The notes: generated from the sequence alone by a model not told the origin. A stretch of 64,000 nucleotides of DNA from JAXGYV01 sp040772045 (GCA_040772045.1 JAXGYV010000002.1:186001-250000); one strand, 5' to 3'. Numbered from the stretch's first letter, positions 7,928 to 16,923 are shown. A program made the numbers and translations.

Positions 7928-8869
7928 TCATGCAATCGGCCCGCTCTGCGCCGTCTTTTCCGTAGCGTCGGCACGATCTTCTCCCTCCTTGGCGTCCGCC
8001 ACGATCTTGGTGCCACACCCTGCGTCGGTGAGCACCTCCAGCAGGAGGGCGTGATCCACTCTCCCGTCGATGATGTGGGCGCTCGCCACACCGCCTTCGA
8101 GAGCCCGGCGCACCGCGTTGACCTTGGGGATCATGCCGCCGGTGATGCCTCCGGCGGCCAGCAACGCAGCGATCTCATCGAGCGTGCACTGGCTGATGAC
8201 GGTCTCTTCTCCGCCCACAGCGTCCACGATGCCGCCGACATCGCTCACGAACACGATCTTGGCGGCGTTCAGGGCGGTCGCCAACTCGGCGGCGACGGTG
8301 TCGGCGTTGATGTTGTAGATCTGCCCGTCCTCCCCCACGCCGATCGTGGCCACAACGGGGATCATGTACGGTGCGAGGACATCGAGGATCGTGTTGTCGA
8401 CCCGCTTCACCCGACCGACGAACCCCAGGTCGATCGGCGCGCCGTGTTCGTCTGTAACCTGCTCAGGCTCGGCGATGATCAGGCCGGCGTCCTCTCCTGA
8501 GAGGCCCACCGCCGTACCACCGTGCCTGCGGATGAGGCCCACGATGTCACGGTTGACCTTCCCCACCAGTACCATGCGAGCAACTTCCATGGTGGCCGCA
8601 TCGGTCACCCGCAAACCGTTCACGAAGGCTGGCTTCATGCCCAGCTTCTCCATGTGGCGCGACACTTGCGGACCGCCGCCGTGAACCACGACGGGGTTCA
8701 TACCCACGAGCTTGAGGAGCACGATGTCGGCGGCGAACTGTTCGCGCAGGTGCCCGAACGTCATAGCCGCGCCACCGTACTTGATGACCATCGTTGAGCC
8801 GGAGAACTGGCGAATGTAGGGCAACGCCTCCAGCAAGGTGCGGACTGTTTTGAGCTGGCGAACGGTCAT
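7928..8869 (-). CDS. argB: Acetylglutamate kinase
   Basis: Second step of arginine synthesis: phosphorylates N-acetylglutamate. The 313-residue protein has all catalytic elements: Lys30 in VIKYGG, the HGGG loop at 63-66, Arg87 in NGLRVTD, Asn188 and Asp190 in NINAD, and Lys249 in GGMIPK. The N-terminal helix KTVRTLLEALPYIRQF is the mark of the hexameric, arginine-inhibited form, so feedback control is expected. The C terminus has a charged tail (EGEDRADATEK) not needed for catalysis. The ATG overlaps the argJ stop (ATGA), coupling translation. Confidence 0.97.
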   Translation of the reverse strand: MTVRQLKTVRTLLEALPYIRQFSGSTMVIKYGGAAMTFGHLREQFAADIVLLKLVGMNPVVVHGGGPQVSRHMEKLGMKPAFVNGLRVTDAATMEVARMVLVGKVNRDIVGLIRRHGGTAVGLSGEDAGLIIAEPEQVTDEHGAPIDLGFVGRVKRVDNTILDVLAPYMIPVVATIGVGEDGQIYNINADTVAAELATALNAAKIVFVSDVGGIVDAVGGEETVISQCTLDEIAALLAAGGITGGMIPKVNAVRRALEGGVASAHIIDGRVDHALLLEVLTDAGCGTKIVADAKEGEDRADATEKTAQSGPIA

Positions 8870-10146
8870 GTCGAGTACTCCGCGTTGAGGGTGACGTACT
8901 GATGCGTGAGGTCGCTGAAGTACACGTGCGTGCTCGCGCTCCCGCGATACAGATGCACGCTGACGTCGACCTCCGGCTGTTCGAGATACCGGTGCAGCCC
9001 GCTGCGCTCCTCGTCGTCGAGCGACCGGGGGTTCTCGCCGGTTACCACCGGCAGATCGCCGTACGCGATGTCGAGCCGCAGCGGATGGATGAGCGGCGGG
9101 CGCGCGGAGGCCGTTGGCAGCCGCTGTCCGCGCGCCAGAGCCTGACCCGCCGCCTGGGCAATGCGTCCCCAGTTCGGGTCGTCGCCGTAGAAGGCCGTCT
9201 TGACCAGCGGGGAGTCGGCGATAGCCCGCGCCACCGCTTCGGCCTCCTCGTCGTCGGCCGCGCCGGTCACCGAGAGACGCACCACAGTGCTCGCCCCTTC
9301 ACCGTCGGCGACCACCGCGATGGCGAGGCACTCGAGAGCTGCGCGCAGCGCCTCGCCAACCCGCCGCGACCCCTCCGCGTCCAGGCGGACGCCAGAGGCG
9401 CCGTTGGCCAGCGCCAGGACCATGTCGTTGGTGGACTCTTGGCCATCTACCGTAATGCGATTGAACGATTCGCGCACCGCCGCGCCCGCGAGGTCCTGCC
9501 ACTGCCGCACCTCGAGCGCGGCATCGCATGTAATGAAGCAGAGCATCGTGGCCATGTTCGGGCAGATCATGCCCGCGCCCTTGGCGGCGAAGCCCAGACG
9601 AACCTCGCCGCCGGGCACGTCCACCGCGATGGCGCCGCGCTTCGGATGCCGGTCGGTGGTACGGATCGCGGAGGAGAAACGCAGGCCGCCGCCGGCCGAG
9701 AGCTCCGCCGCCGCGGCGCGGATGCCGTGGTCGATCTTCGCCATCGGAAGCTGCTCGCCGATCACGCCGGTGGACGCCACGGCGACCTCCCGCTCGTCGA
9801 GCTGGAGCAACTCGGCGGCGAGGGCCCGCATGTGACGCGCGTCCGCCAGCCCCTGCTCGCCGGTGTAGGCGTTCGCGTTGCCGGAGTTCACCACGCAGCC
9901 CCGCAGGGCATGGGTGCGGCCGCTCTCTCGCGTGATGTGCACCGGCGCCGCGGCGGCGGCGTTCTGAGTGAACAGCGCGGCCGAAATACAGGGCGCGTCG
10001 GACACCAGCAGGCCAACGTCCAGCCGACTGCTGCGCTTGATTCCAGCCGCGACTCCAGCGGCACGAAAGCCGCGCGGAAACGTGACGCTGCCGGTAGCAT
10101 GGCGCGCCTCGGCGGGCAGCTTGACGAATTGGGTCTGCGGCAACAT
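8866..10146 (-). CDS. argJ: Bifunctional ornithine acetyltransferase / N-acetylglutamate synthase
   Basis: A 426-residue enzyme that moves the acetyl group from N-acetylornithine to glutamate, making the pathway cyclic. ArgJ proproteins cleave themselves between Ala and Thr; the site here is in ICPNMATMLCF, with Thr as the nucleophile of the beta chain. Other family segments are GCVVNSGNANAYTGEQG, ASTGVIGEQLPM and DDPNWGRIAQAAG. The open frame extends upstream to 10338, but the ATG at 10144-10146 overlaps the argC stop by one base (TAATG) and gives the family N terminus. It overlaps argB at its 3' end. Confidence 0.97.
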   Translation of the reverse strand: MLPQTQFVKLPAEARHATGSVTFPRGFRAAGVAAGIKRSSRLDVGLLVSDAPCISAALFTQNAAAAAPVHITRESGRTHALRGCVVNSGNANAYTGEQGLADARHMRALAAELLQLDEREVAVASTGVIGEQLPMAKIDHGIRAAAAELSAGGGLRFSSAIRTTDRHPKRGAIAVDVPGGEVRLGFAAKGAGMICPNMATMLCFITCDAALEVRQWQDLAGAAVRESFNRITVDGQESTNDMVLALANGASGVRLDAEGSRRVGEALRAALECLAIAVVADGEGASTVVRLSVTGAADDEEAEAVARAIADSPLVKTAFYGDDPNWGRIAQAAGQALARGQRLPTASARPPLIHPLRLDIAYGDLPVVTGENPRSLDDEERSGLHRYLEQPEVDVSVHLYRGSASTHVYFSDLTHQYVTLNAEYST

Positions 10147-11135
10147 TAGAGCAGCCCCTCTTGCTCGTCGAGGCCGAGCATGACGTTGAGGTTCTGCAAC
10201 GCCTGCCCGCACGCGCCCTTCATCAGGTTGTCGATGGCACTGAGCACGACAATGCGGCCAGAGCGCTCGTCGACCGTACTGAAGATGCGGCAGAAATTGG
10301 TGCCGGCCACGTCCTTGAGCTGCGGCGGCTGGTCGCACACCTCAATGAAGGGCTCACCGGCGTACGCCGTCCGCAACAAGTTGGACACCTCGGCGGCCGT
10401 CGGCAGGGTGACGGTACGCACGTAGATGGTCGCCAGGATGCCCCGCTGCAGCGGCACCAGATGTGGCAGGAAGAGTAGAGAGGGCCCCTGGCCGTCGCTC
10501 GCGGCAAGGCCGGCGGCCATCTCTGGGTAGTGTCGATGGCCGCCGACGGCGTAGGCGACGAGGTCGGAGTCGACCGAGCAGAAATGCGTGCGCTCGGTGG
10601 CCGCCTTACCCGCCCCGCTCACACCGGATTTCGCGTCCACGACCACGTCCTGGAGCCCAAGCCCCCGCAGCGGTGTGAGGGCCAGCAGCACAGCGGTTGG
10701 GTAGCATCCCGGATTAGCCACCACTTGCGCGCCGGTGATCTCCGCGCGATGCAGCTCCGTCAGCCCGTATACACCCGGCAGCATCTCCGGATACGGATGC
10801 GCGCCATACCACGCCTCGTAGTCGCTCGCCGTGAGACGGAAGTCGGGCGACAGATCGACCACCTTGCTGCCATCGTCCAGCAGCCGCTTGACGATGGGCG
10901 CCGCCGCTTGAGCGGGCAGACACGTGAACGCGGCATCCACCTGCGCCACGCTGTTGTGCGAGCTAAAGGGAAGCTCGGTGCGCACTCGCGGCAGCACCGA
11001 GCATACGGGCGCACCCGTATGCACATCGGAGGTGATGTGCGTCAACTCGAGCGCGGGATGGCGCAGCACGAGCTCCGCCAGCAGAGCTCCTGTGTAGCCG
11101 CTGCCGCCGACTATAGCCACGGAATAGGTCTTCAC
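10146..11135 (-). CDS. argC: N-acetyl-gamma-glutamyl-phosphate reductase
   Basis: A 329-residue NADPH-dependent reductase for the third step of arginine synthesis. The Rossmann motif VAIVGGSGYTGALL is at residues 5-18 and the catalytic cysteine is in ANPGCYPTAVLLAL. The start is a GTG preceded by GGAAAGGA at good spacing; the longer open frame to 11519 has no matching ribosome-binding site and an atypical Arg/Pro-rich sequence. It heads the cluster, reads straight into argJ, and has a long upstream region containing ARG-box-like repeats. Confidence 0.96.
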   Translation of the reverse strand: MKTYSVAIVGGSGYTGALLAELVLRHPALELTHITSDVHTGAPVCSVLPRVRTELPFSSHNSVAQVDAAFTCLPAQAAAPIVKRLLDDGSKVVDLSPDFRLTASDYEAWYGAHPYPEMLPGVYGLTELHRAEITGAQVVANPGCYPTAVLLALTPLRGLGLQDVVVDAKSGVSGAGKAATERTHFCSVDSDLVAYAVGGHRHYPEMAAGLAASDGQGPSLLFLPHLVPLQRGILATIYVRTVTLPTAAEVSNLLRTAYAGEPFIEVCDQPPQLKDVAGTNFCRIFSTVDERSGRIVVLSAIDNLMKGACGQALQNLNVMLGLDEQEGLL

Positions 11136-11437
11136 GATCCCGGTCCTTTCCTCTGTGTGCCCGCACGGGCAAGGCGTACGCCACGTGGGCGCAGGTGGTA
11201 CAGGAGAAGCGTCGTCCGGCGCGCTGAGGCGGCTGCGCCTCGGCCGGCTGGCGACTACGCGAAGAGCGAGCCGTGACCGCGCCGACTGGTGCCGCGCCGG
11301 ACGACGCTCGGTCGTGCCGGTCGCTGAGGCGGTCGTGGGGTAACGGGTGCGGCGAGGCCGCGCCCAGAGGACGCCGCAGGATTGCGGGCGGTATGCACGA
11401 AACGGCGATACGCAGACGAGGCGTCCATGGCGCGGCA

Positions 11438-11464
11438 GCATAGCGCATATTCCACACCTTATGC
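11438..11464 (-). promoter_or_regulatory. Candidate ARG box upstream of argC (proximal)
   Basis: GCATA at 11438-11442 and 11445-11449 face TATGC at 11460-11464 around an A+T-rich centre. The half-sites are the same as those in the argB/paralogue gap. The nearest gene it could control is argC. Confidence 0.4.
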
Positions 11465-11573
11465 AAGCACGCACCCGCCGCCGGCGCGAGCGAGGGCCCG
11501 AAACCGGTTCTGTACGCACCCTTCATCGGCGACAAGCCTGTGAATGGGAGCGACGGCACGGCGGTGACTCCGC

Positions 11574-11595
11574 TGCATGCATACTCACTGCATAC
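11574..11595 (-). promoter_or_regulatory. Candidate ARG box upstream of argC (distal)
   Basis: TGCATAC occurs twice, at 11578-11584 and 11589-11595, an 11-base (one helical turn) direct repeat, preceded by an overlapping TGCATGCATA palindrome. The segment 11579-11591 is the reverse complement of GCAGTGAGTATGC, which matches 7867-7879 at 12 of 13 bases. Shared sequence in two arg leaders supports a common regulator. Confidence 0.45.
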
Positions 11596-11727
11596 TGCTT
11601 ACTCCTGCCTGCGCGCCGTCGGCTCCTCCGCAAGACGAGGGGGCTTCGGCCAGTTCGGCGGCGATCGATAATCAAGAGGCCACGCGAACTCCTCAAACGA
11701 AGCCTCCTGCGTGGACGAGAGGTACCG

Positions 11728-11767
11728 CGGAGGGGGCGGGGTCCGTCGGCGACGGACACCCCCTCCG
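11728..11767 (-). terminator. G+C-rich hairpin after pheT, possible terminator
   Basis: CGGAGGGGG and its complement CCCCCTCCG enclose a second pairing GTCCGTC/GACGGAC around a three-base loop. The hairpin begins 12 bases after the pheT stop. It lacks a clear U-run, so termination is only suggested by its position between pheT and argC. Confidence 0.4.
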
Positions 11768-11778
11768 CCGTTCGGCCT

Positions 11779-14262
11779 TCAGCGCAACGTAGCCGCGAAC
11801 TGGCGCTGCAGCGCCAGCAACACACGCGAGCGCACGCCGCTGATGTCCTTCTCGGTCAACGTGCGCTGCGGCGAGCGCAGCACCAGCCGCAGCGCCAAGG
11901 AGCGCTTACCGGCTGGTACCTGATCCCCCTCATAGACGTCGAACAGCGAGACTCGGTGCAGGAGCCCACCGCCGGCTGCCCGCACGGCGGCCAGGATCTC
12001 TTCAGCCGGCACGTCGCGATCGACCACCACGGCGAGGTCCTGGGAGGCCGGCGGGTAGGTGACCAGGTCGGTGAAGAGCGCGGTGCCCAGGACGGACGGC
12101 AGCATCGCTTCGAGAGAGAGCTGCGCCGCGTACACCTCGTTGTCTCCGAGGCCAAACGCGGCCGCCACATCCGGCCGTACTTGGCCAAGCCAGCCAACCG
12201 GCCGATCGGCCAGAACTACCGTGGCGCTCTTGCCCGGATGCAGGAAGGGCTCCGCGCCGCGCGTATAGCTGCGTTCGCCGGCACGGAGGCCATCGAGCAC
12301 GCGATCCACGATGCCCTTGAGCGCGTAGAAATCGGTCGCCCGCTGTATCCCCGTCCAGTTCTCGCTCACCAGCGGCCCAGACAAAACGATCCCCACCGCC
12401 TCGAGCTCGCGCGGCAGCTCGACGGCGGGAGAGCCACTCCCAGCCAGCACGTCGGACGGAGCGCCCGGCTGCGAGTCTGGGGCGCAGTACACGCGCCCCA
12501 GTTCGAACAGATGCGCTGGATAATTCTGACGGCTCACATTGTCGCGCAGCGTCGTGAGCAGACCCGGGAGCAACGTGGTGCGCATCACCGCCTGCTCGGT
12601 ACTCATGGGATTGGCCAGAGCCACCGGCGTGAGGCGCGCGTCGGCCGCCTGCAGACCAAGCGCGGCTAGGTGCTCAGCGGCCACGAAGGTGTACGTGATG
12701 ACCTCATCGAGGCCGCAGGAGGCCAGCAGATCCGAGACCGCCCGGCGCAATCGCTGGGCGGAGGTGAGCGCCCCGACCGCGTCGCGCCGCCGAGGCAGTG
12801 TCTCGGGCACACGTGCAAAGCCATGGATGCGCCCCACCTCTTCGATGAGATCGACTTCGCGCTCCAGATCGGAGCGGAACGTGGGTGGCGTAACGGCCAG
12901 GCAGGCCGCGTCTTCCGTACGCTCCACATGACAGCCCAGGCGAGTCAGGATGGCCGTCTGCTCGGCCGCCGGCAGCGTGAGGCCGAGCAACGCGTCCGCC
13001 GCGGCCGGGCGGTAGCGGAGCCGCGGCGGCGCCGGTAGCTCCACGTGTACATCGATGGTGCCCGGCGCCGCGGCACCTCCGCAGATGTCCTGCAGCAGCC
13101 GGCAGGCCATCGCCTGTCCCCAGAGCGGCAGGTGCGCATCGAGGCCCTTCTCGAACCGCAAGCTGGCCTCGCTGCGGATGCCGGTACGCTGCTCCGTGCG
13201 CAGAATAGTGGCGCCGGCGAACGTGGCCGCCTCCACCACGAGGTCAGACGTGCCGGCGGCCACTTCGGCCTCTACCGCACCGAACACACCGGCGATCACC
13301 AGCGGCCGGCGCACATCGGCGATGACGAGCATGTCCTCGTCGAGTCGCCGCTCTACGCCATCCAGCGTGACAATCGGCTCGCCGGCCGCCGCCCGACGGA
13401 CCACCAGCCGGCGGCCGTCGATGCGCGCCAAGTCGAAAGCGTGGAGCGGCTGGCCCAGCGCCAGCATCACGTAGTTCGTCACGTCTACGACGTTGCTGAT
13501 GGGCCGCATACCGGCATGGGTAAGACGCGCCTTCAGCCAGGGCGGCGAGTCGGCCATGCGTACGCCCCGGACCACGCGCGCCGTGTACCGCGGACACAGA
13601 TCCGGCGCCAGCACTTCCACGACGATATCTTGTTCGGCCGGGGCGCCGCAGACCGGCGGCTCGACAAGCGGAGGCGGCGCCAGAGCCAGTCCAGCGGCCG
13701 CCGCCACCTCCCTGGCGATGCCGTAGACGCTCAGGCAGTCGGGCCGGTTCGGCGTGACCTCTATCTCTAACACGGCCTCGGCCACCGGCAGATACTCTTG
13801 CAGGGGTGCGCCGACCGGCAGATCTGGCGGCAAGATGGCGATGCCCGGGCTCTCCAGCTCGTAACCGAGCTCCTGCTCGCTGAGCATCATGCCATCCGAC
13901 TCGATGCCGCGGATGGCCGCCTTGCGCAACTTGAGCCCGTTCTCCAGCACGGCGCCGGTGAGTGAGACGGCCACTACGTCGCCGGCCTCGAAGTTGTGGG
14001 CGCCGCACACGATCTGCCGCACGCCGCCGTGCGCGGCGCCCACATCGACCGAGCACAGGTTGAGCTTGTCGGCGTTGGGGTGCCGCTCGCGCGTAAGTAC
14101 CTTGCCGACGACGAAGCGGGTCAGGTTGTTCGCATCGCGCGGCGCGCCCACCCAGTCGATGCTCTCGACCTCGCTGCCCGACATACTGAGCAGCTCGGCG
14201 AGGTCCTCGACCGAGCCGTCCCAGGCCACGTACTCCTGCAACCATCTGACGGGGACCCTCAT
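11779..14262 (-). CDS. pheT: Phenylalanyl-tRNA synthetase beta subunit
   Basis: An 827-residue subunit of the alpha2-beta2 enzyme that charges tRNA-Phe. Domain order follows the bacterial family: an N-terminal B1 segment (MRVPVRWLQEYVAWDGSVED), the EMAP/OB-like tRNA-binding domain with VVGKVLTRERHPNADKLNLC, the B3/B4 editing region, B5 with a PNRPDCLSVYGIAREV-type sequence, the catalytic-like core and the C-terminal anticodon-binding domain ending in SGVRSRVLLALQRQF. The ATG at 14262 follows GGAAGGAGTGGG, which decides against the upstream in-frame ATG at 14331. It lies 103 bases after pheS in the same operon. Confidence 0.97.
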   Translation of the reverse strand: MRVPVRWLQEYVAWDGSVEDLAELLSMSGSEVESIDWVGAPRDANNLTRFVVGKVLTRERHPNADKLNLCSVDVGAAHGGVRQIVCGAHNFEAGDVVAVSLTGAVLENGLKLRKAAIRGIESDGMMLSEQELGYELESPGIAILPPDLPVGAPLQEYLPVAEAVLEIEVTPNRPDCLSVYGIAREVAAAAGLALAPPPLVEPPVCGAPAEQDIVVEVLAPDLCPRYTARVVRGVRMADSPPWLKARLTHAGMRPISNVVDVTNYVMLALGQPLHAFDLARIDGRRLVVRRAAAGEPIVTLDGVERRLDEDMLVIADVRRPLVIAGVFGAVEAEVAAGTSDLVVEAATFAGATILRTEQRTGIRSEASLRFEKGLDAHLPLWGQAMACRLLQDICGGAAAPGTIDVHVELPAPPRLRYRPAAADALLGLTLPAAEQTAILTRLGCHVERTEDAACLAVTPPTFRSDLEREVDLIEEVGRIHGFARVPETLPRRRDAVGALTSAQRLRRAVSDLLASCGLDEVITYTFVAAEHLAALGLQAADARLTPVALANPMSTEQAVMRTTLLPGLLTTLRDNVSRQNYPAHLFELGRVYCAPDSQPGAPSDVLAGSGSPAVELPRELEAVGIVLSGPLVSENWTGIQRATDFYALKGIVDRVLDGLRAGERSYTRGAEPFLHPGKSATVVLADRPVGWLGQVRPDVAAAFGLGDNEVYAAQLSLEAMLPSVLGTALFTDLVTYPPASQDLAVVVDRDVPAEEILAAVRAAGGGLLHRVSLFDVYEGDQVPAGKRSLALRLVLRSPQRTLTEKDISGVRSRVLLALQRQFAATLR

Positions 14263-14365
14263 CGTCCCACTCCTTCCGAACCAGCGGGAGACACCGGGCG
14301 GCGCCCTCGTGCCTCGCTGCCGACGAGGCACGACGCCCTCCCGCGCTCAACCCTCGCGACGACCA

Positions 14366-15445
14366 TCAGAACTGCTCCAGAAAGCGAACGTCGTTGTCGC
14401 AGAACAGACGGAGGTCGGGGATGCCGTGTTTGAGCATTGCCATGCGTTCGACCCCGATCCCGAAGGCGAAGCCGGAGATTACCTCGGAGTCGTACCCGAC
14501 AAACCCGTACACATTGGGGTCTACCATCCCCGCACCGAGGATCTCGAGCCAGCCAGAGTACTTGCAGCTCCGACAGCCCTCCCCCCCACAGAGAAGGCAC
14601 TGGACATCCAGCTCGACGCTCGGCTCGGTGAAGGGGAAGTAGTGCGGACGTAAGCGAATCGCGCGGTCGCTGCCGAAGAACTCGCGTACGAAGTGGTGCA
14701 GCGTCCCCTTCAGATCGGCTAACGTGATGCCCTCATCGACAACCAGGCCCTCCACCTGGTGGAACATGGGCGCATGCGTGGCATCTGAGTCGCGCCGGTA
14801 GACCTTCCCGGGGCAGATCACGTACACCGGCGGCCGCTGCCGCTCCATGGTGCGAATCTGCACCGGTGAAGTGTGCGTGCGCAGCAGAACCGGGTAGCTG
14901 AGCGCGGCGTCCCAACTCGCGGGCGGCGCCACGAAGAACGTGTCGTGCAGGGAACGCGCAGGATGATCCTCCGGCGTGTTGAGCGCCGTGAAGTTGTAGT
15001 AGTCGAGCTCGATCTCCGGGCCCTCCGCCACCTGGTAGCCGAGGCCCATGAAGATGTCTTCCAGCTCGCGTATCGTCTGGCTGATGAGATGCTGATGACC
15101 GGCGGGAAACGGCTGACCGGGCAAGGTGATGTCGATGCGTTCCTCGGCCAGCGAACGGGTTAGGGCGGCGGCCGCGAGCTCCTCGCTACGCTCGCCGATG
15201 CGCCGCTCCAGCTCGCCGCGCACCTGATTGCCGTACCGGCCGACGAGCGGCCGCCGCGCCGGTTCAAGCTGCGGGATAGAGCGCAAGATCTCCGTCAGGC
15301 GGCTCTTGCGCCCGAGGAAGCTCACCCGCACCTCGTCCAGAGCGGCCTCGTCGGCGGCGGCGGTGAGCGCGGCCAGCCCCTCCTCGAAGAGACGCGCCAG
15401 CTCTGGGTGTGCCGCCGCGATCTCCTTCAATCGCCCGTCGTCCAT
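14366..15445 (-). CDS. pheS: Phenylalanyl-tRNA synthetase alpha subunit
   Basis: A 359-residue catalytic subunit of the class II synthetase. An N-terminal coiled coil is followed by class II motif 1 around GHQHLISQTIRELEDIFMGL, motif 2 in KVYRRDSDATHAPMFHQVEG and motif 3 in FAFGIGVERMAMLKHGI. A CxxC...CxxC pair (VQCLLCGGEGCRSCKYSG) is present in the core. The ATG at 15445 is preceded by GGAAGGTGA. It begins four bases after the stop of the TrmH-family gene, so it belongs to the infC-rpmI-rplT-trmH-pheST transcript. Confidence 0.97.
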   Translation of the reverse strand: MDDGRLKEIAAAHPELARLFEEGLAALTAAADEAALDEVRVSFLGRKSRLTEILRSIPQLEPARRPLVGRYGNQVRGELERRIGERSEELAAAALTRSLAEERIDITLPGQPFPAGHQHLISQTIRELEDIFMGLGYQVAEGPEIELDYYNFTALNTPEDHPARSLHDTFFVAPPASWDAALSYPVLLRTHTSPVQIRTMERQRPPVYVICPGKVYRRDSDATHAPMFHQVEGLVVDEGITLADLKGTLHHFVREFFGSDRAIRLRPHYFPFTEPSVELDVQCLLCGGEGCRSCKYSGWLEILGAGMVDPNVYGFVGYDSEVISGFAFGIGVERMAMLKHGIPDLRLFCDNDVRFLEQF

Positions 15446-15449
15446 GCAG

Positions 15450-16310
15450 TCACCTTCCTGCGGTCGGGATGCCACCGGTGCGGCGCGAGAACTCGTAGAG
15501 GGCGATGGCGCCCGCCACCCCGGCGTTCAACGATTCTACTCCCGCGACGGCGCCGGCCAGCGGAATAGTCAGCGGTTGGTCTACCATCTCCAGCACCGCC
15601 GGTGAGAGGCCGACGCGCTCCGCGCCCACGCACACCAGCGCCGGGCGGCACAACGGCACCGCGCCTGGGTCGGCACCACCGTGTGCCACCAGGCCGTAGA
15701 CGCGCGCGGATGCCAGCTCCTCGAGCGCCCGGCTGAGCGTCCATCCCGAGTACAGCGGCACGCCGAACACGGCACCCATGCTGGCACGCACCACCTTGGG
15801 CGCGAACAGATCGGCGCTCTCCGGCGAGGTGAGGACGCAGGTGGCGCCGAACGCGGCCGCAGCGCGCACCAGCGTGCCCAGATTGCCCGGGTCGGCCACA
15901 CGATCGGCGTACAGCCCCAGCGTATGCGTCGAACTCAGCGCCACCAGGGGCGGCGGCACCAGCAGAGGGAACACGGCCATCACCGCGGGCGGCGTCTCCA
16001 GACTACTGATGTGCGCCGCGACGCGGCGCGTGACTACGGCGACTGGGAACGACGCGCCACCGAGCGGCAACTCCCGCAGCTCCGGTACCCCCGCGTCTTC
16101 CGCCTGCACGAAGATGGCCTGCGGGCGCTGGCCAGCTACCAGGCCAGCGGCGACAAGATCCACGCCCTCAACCAGAAACGCGTTATGACGGCGGCGAAAC
16201 TTGTGCTGCTGGAGCGACGCCGCCCGTTTGACGAGGGCGTTCTGCGTGCTGGTTATCGGCTCGCCGTAAACCCCATGCGACGAGCCCTCCCTAGACGCTA
16301 AGGGCCGCAC
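15450..16310 (-). CDS. TrmH/SpoU-family RNA 2'-O-methyltransferase (TsnR-like)
   Basis: A SPOUT-fold methyltransferase of about 286 residues that would use S-adenosylmethionine to methylate ribose in rRNA or tRNA. The three family motifs are present: NLGTLVRAAAAFGATCVL, VCVGAERVGLSPAVLEM and GVESLNAGVAGAIALYEF. An N-terminal RNA-binding segment (ITSTQNALVKRAASLQQH) precedes them. The start is uncertain. The GTG at 16308-16310 overlaps the rplT end by 20 bases and is the nearest in-frame start. An ATG at 16274-16276 with good AGGGAGGG spacing lies one base out of frame and stops after seven codons. In mycobacteria tsnR has the same position between rplT and pheS. Confidence 0.88.
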   Translation of the reverse strand: MRPLASREGSSHGVYGEPITSTQNALVKRAASLQQHKFRRRHNAFLVEGVDLVAAGLVAGQRPQAIFVQAEDAGVPELRELPLGGASFPVAVVTRRVAAHISSLETPPAVMAVFPLLVPPPLVALSSTHTLGLYADRVADPGNLGTLVRAAAAFGATCVLTSPESADLFAPKVVRASMGAVFGVPLYSGWTLSRALEELASARVYGLVAHGGADPGAVPLCRPALVCVGAERVGLSPAVLEMVDQPLTIPLAGAVAGVESLNAGVAGAIALYEFSRRTGGIPTAGR

Positions 16311-16650
16311 GCGCCTTGTCGGCGAGCGAGGCGAACATCGCGGGGTCGGTAACAGCCAGATCGGCCAGGACCTTGCGGTCGAGCTCAACATCGGCCAGCT
16401 TGAGCCCGTGCATGAACTGGTTGTACGAGAGGCCGTTTTGACGCGCGCCAGCGCCGATACGTACGATCCACAGACGCCGGAACTCGCGCTTGCGCGCGCG
16501 GCGATCACGATAAGCGTACTGCAGGCTGCGCTGGACCTGCTCTTTCGCCCGCCGGTAGCTGCTGTGCTTGCCCGCACGGTAGCCCTTGGCCTGCTCCAGG
16601 ACCTTTCGGCGCTTCTTGCGCGCGTGAATGCTTCGCTTAACTCGAGGCAT
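16291..16650 (-). CDS. rplT: 50S ribosomal protein L20
   Basis: A 119-residue basic protein that binds 23S rRNA early in large-subunit assembly. The sequence is typical: MPRVKRSIHARKKRRKVLEQ at the N terminus, AYRDRRARKREFRRLWI in the middle and NQFMHGLKLADVELDRK near the C terminus. Length is normal for the family. It follows rpmI by 69 bases. In many bacteria L20 represses its own infC-rpmI-rplT operon through the mRNA leader, which is relevant to the structured infC leader here. Confidence 0.98.
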   Translation of the reverse strand: MPRVKRSIHARKKRRKVLEQAKGYRAGKHSSYRRAKEQVQRSLQYAYRDRRARKREFRRLWIVRIGAGARQNGLSYNQFMHGLKLADVELDRKVLADLAVTDPAMFASLADKARAALSV

Positions 16651-16719
16651 GACTACTGACTCCTTTTCAACGGGTGGGCCGCGGCGCTCCGCAGGCGGCC
16701 CGCCCGCTCCTCCGACCGG

Positions 16720-16923
16720 CTACTTGAGGCCGAGGAGCTTCTTCACACCGGCGGTATCGGCCTTGGACAGCATGGCGGCTTTCCGAAAGCTCCGCTTCCG
16801 CTTGGCGCTCTTGGCCTCCATGAGGTGCGTCCGGAATGCCCGGCGACGCACCAGCTTGCCACTTCCGGTAAGCCGAAAGCGCTTCTTGGCCGCGCTCTGT
16901 GTTTTCATCTTGGGCATACGCAC
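16720..16923 (-). CDS. rpmI: 50S ribosomal protein L35
   Basis: A 67-residue, highly basic ribosomal protein. It begins MRMPKMKTQSAAKKRFRLTG and continues with SGKLVRRRAFRTHLMEAKSA, both standard L35 features. It starts nine bases after the infC stop, with an AGGAGAGG ribosome-binding site overlapping the spacer. It is part of the infC-rpmI-rplT operon. Confidence 0.98.
   Translation of the reverse strand: MRMPKMKTQSAAKKRFRLTGSGKLVRRRAFRTHLMEAKSAKRKRSFRKAAMLSKADTAGVKKLLGLK

Larger units (their letters stand above)
11136..11778. other. Regulatory intergenic region between pheT and argC
   Basis: This 643-base stretch has no convincing gene; the open frames in it are Arg-rich shadows. It holds the candidate ARG boxes at 11438-11464 and 11574-11595 and a G+C-rich hairpin at 11728-11767 just after pheT. 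The distance from the repeats to the argC start (about 300 bases) implies either a long argC leader or a second promoter nearer to it. Confidence 0.6.
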
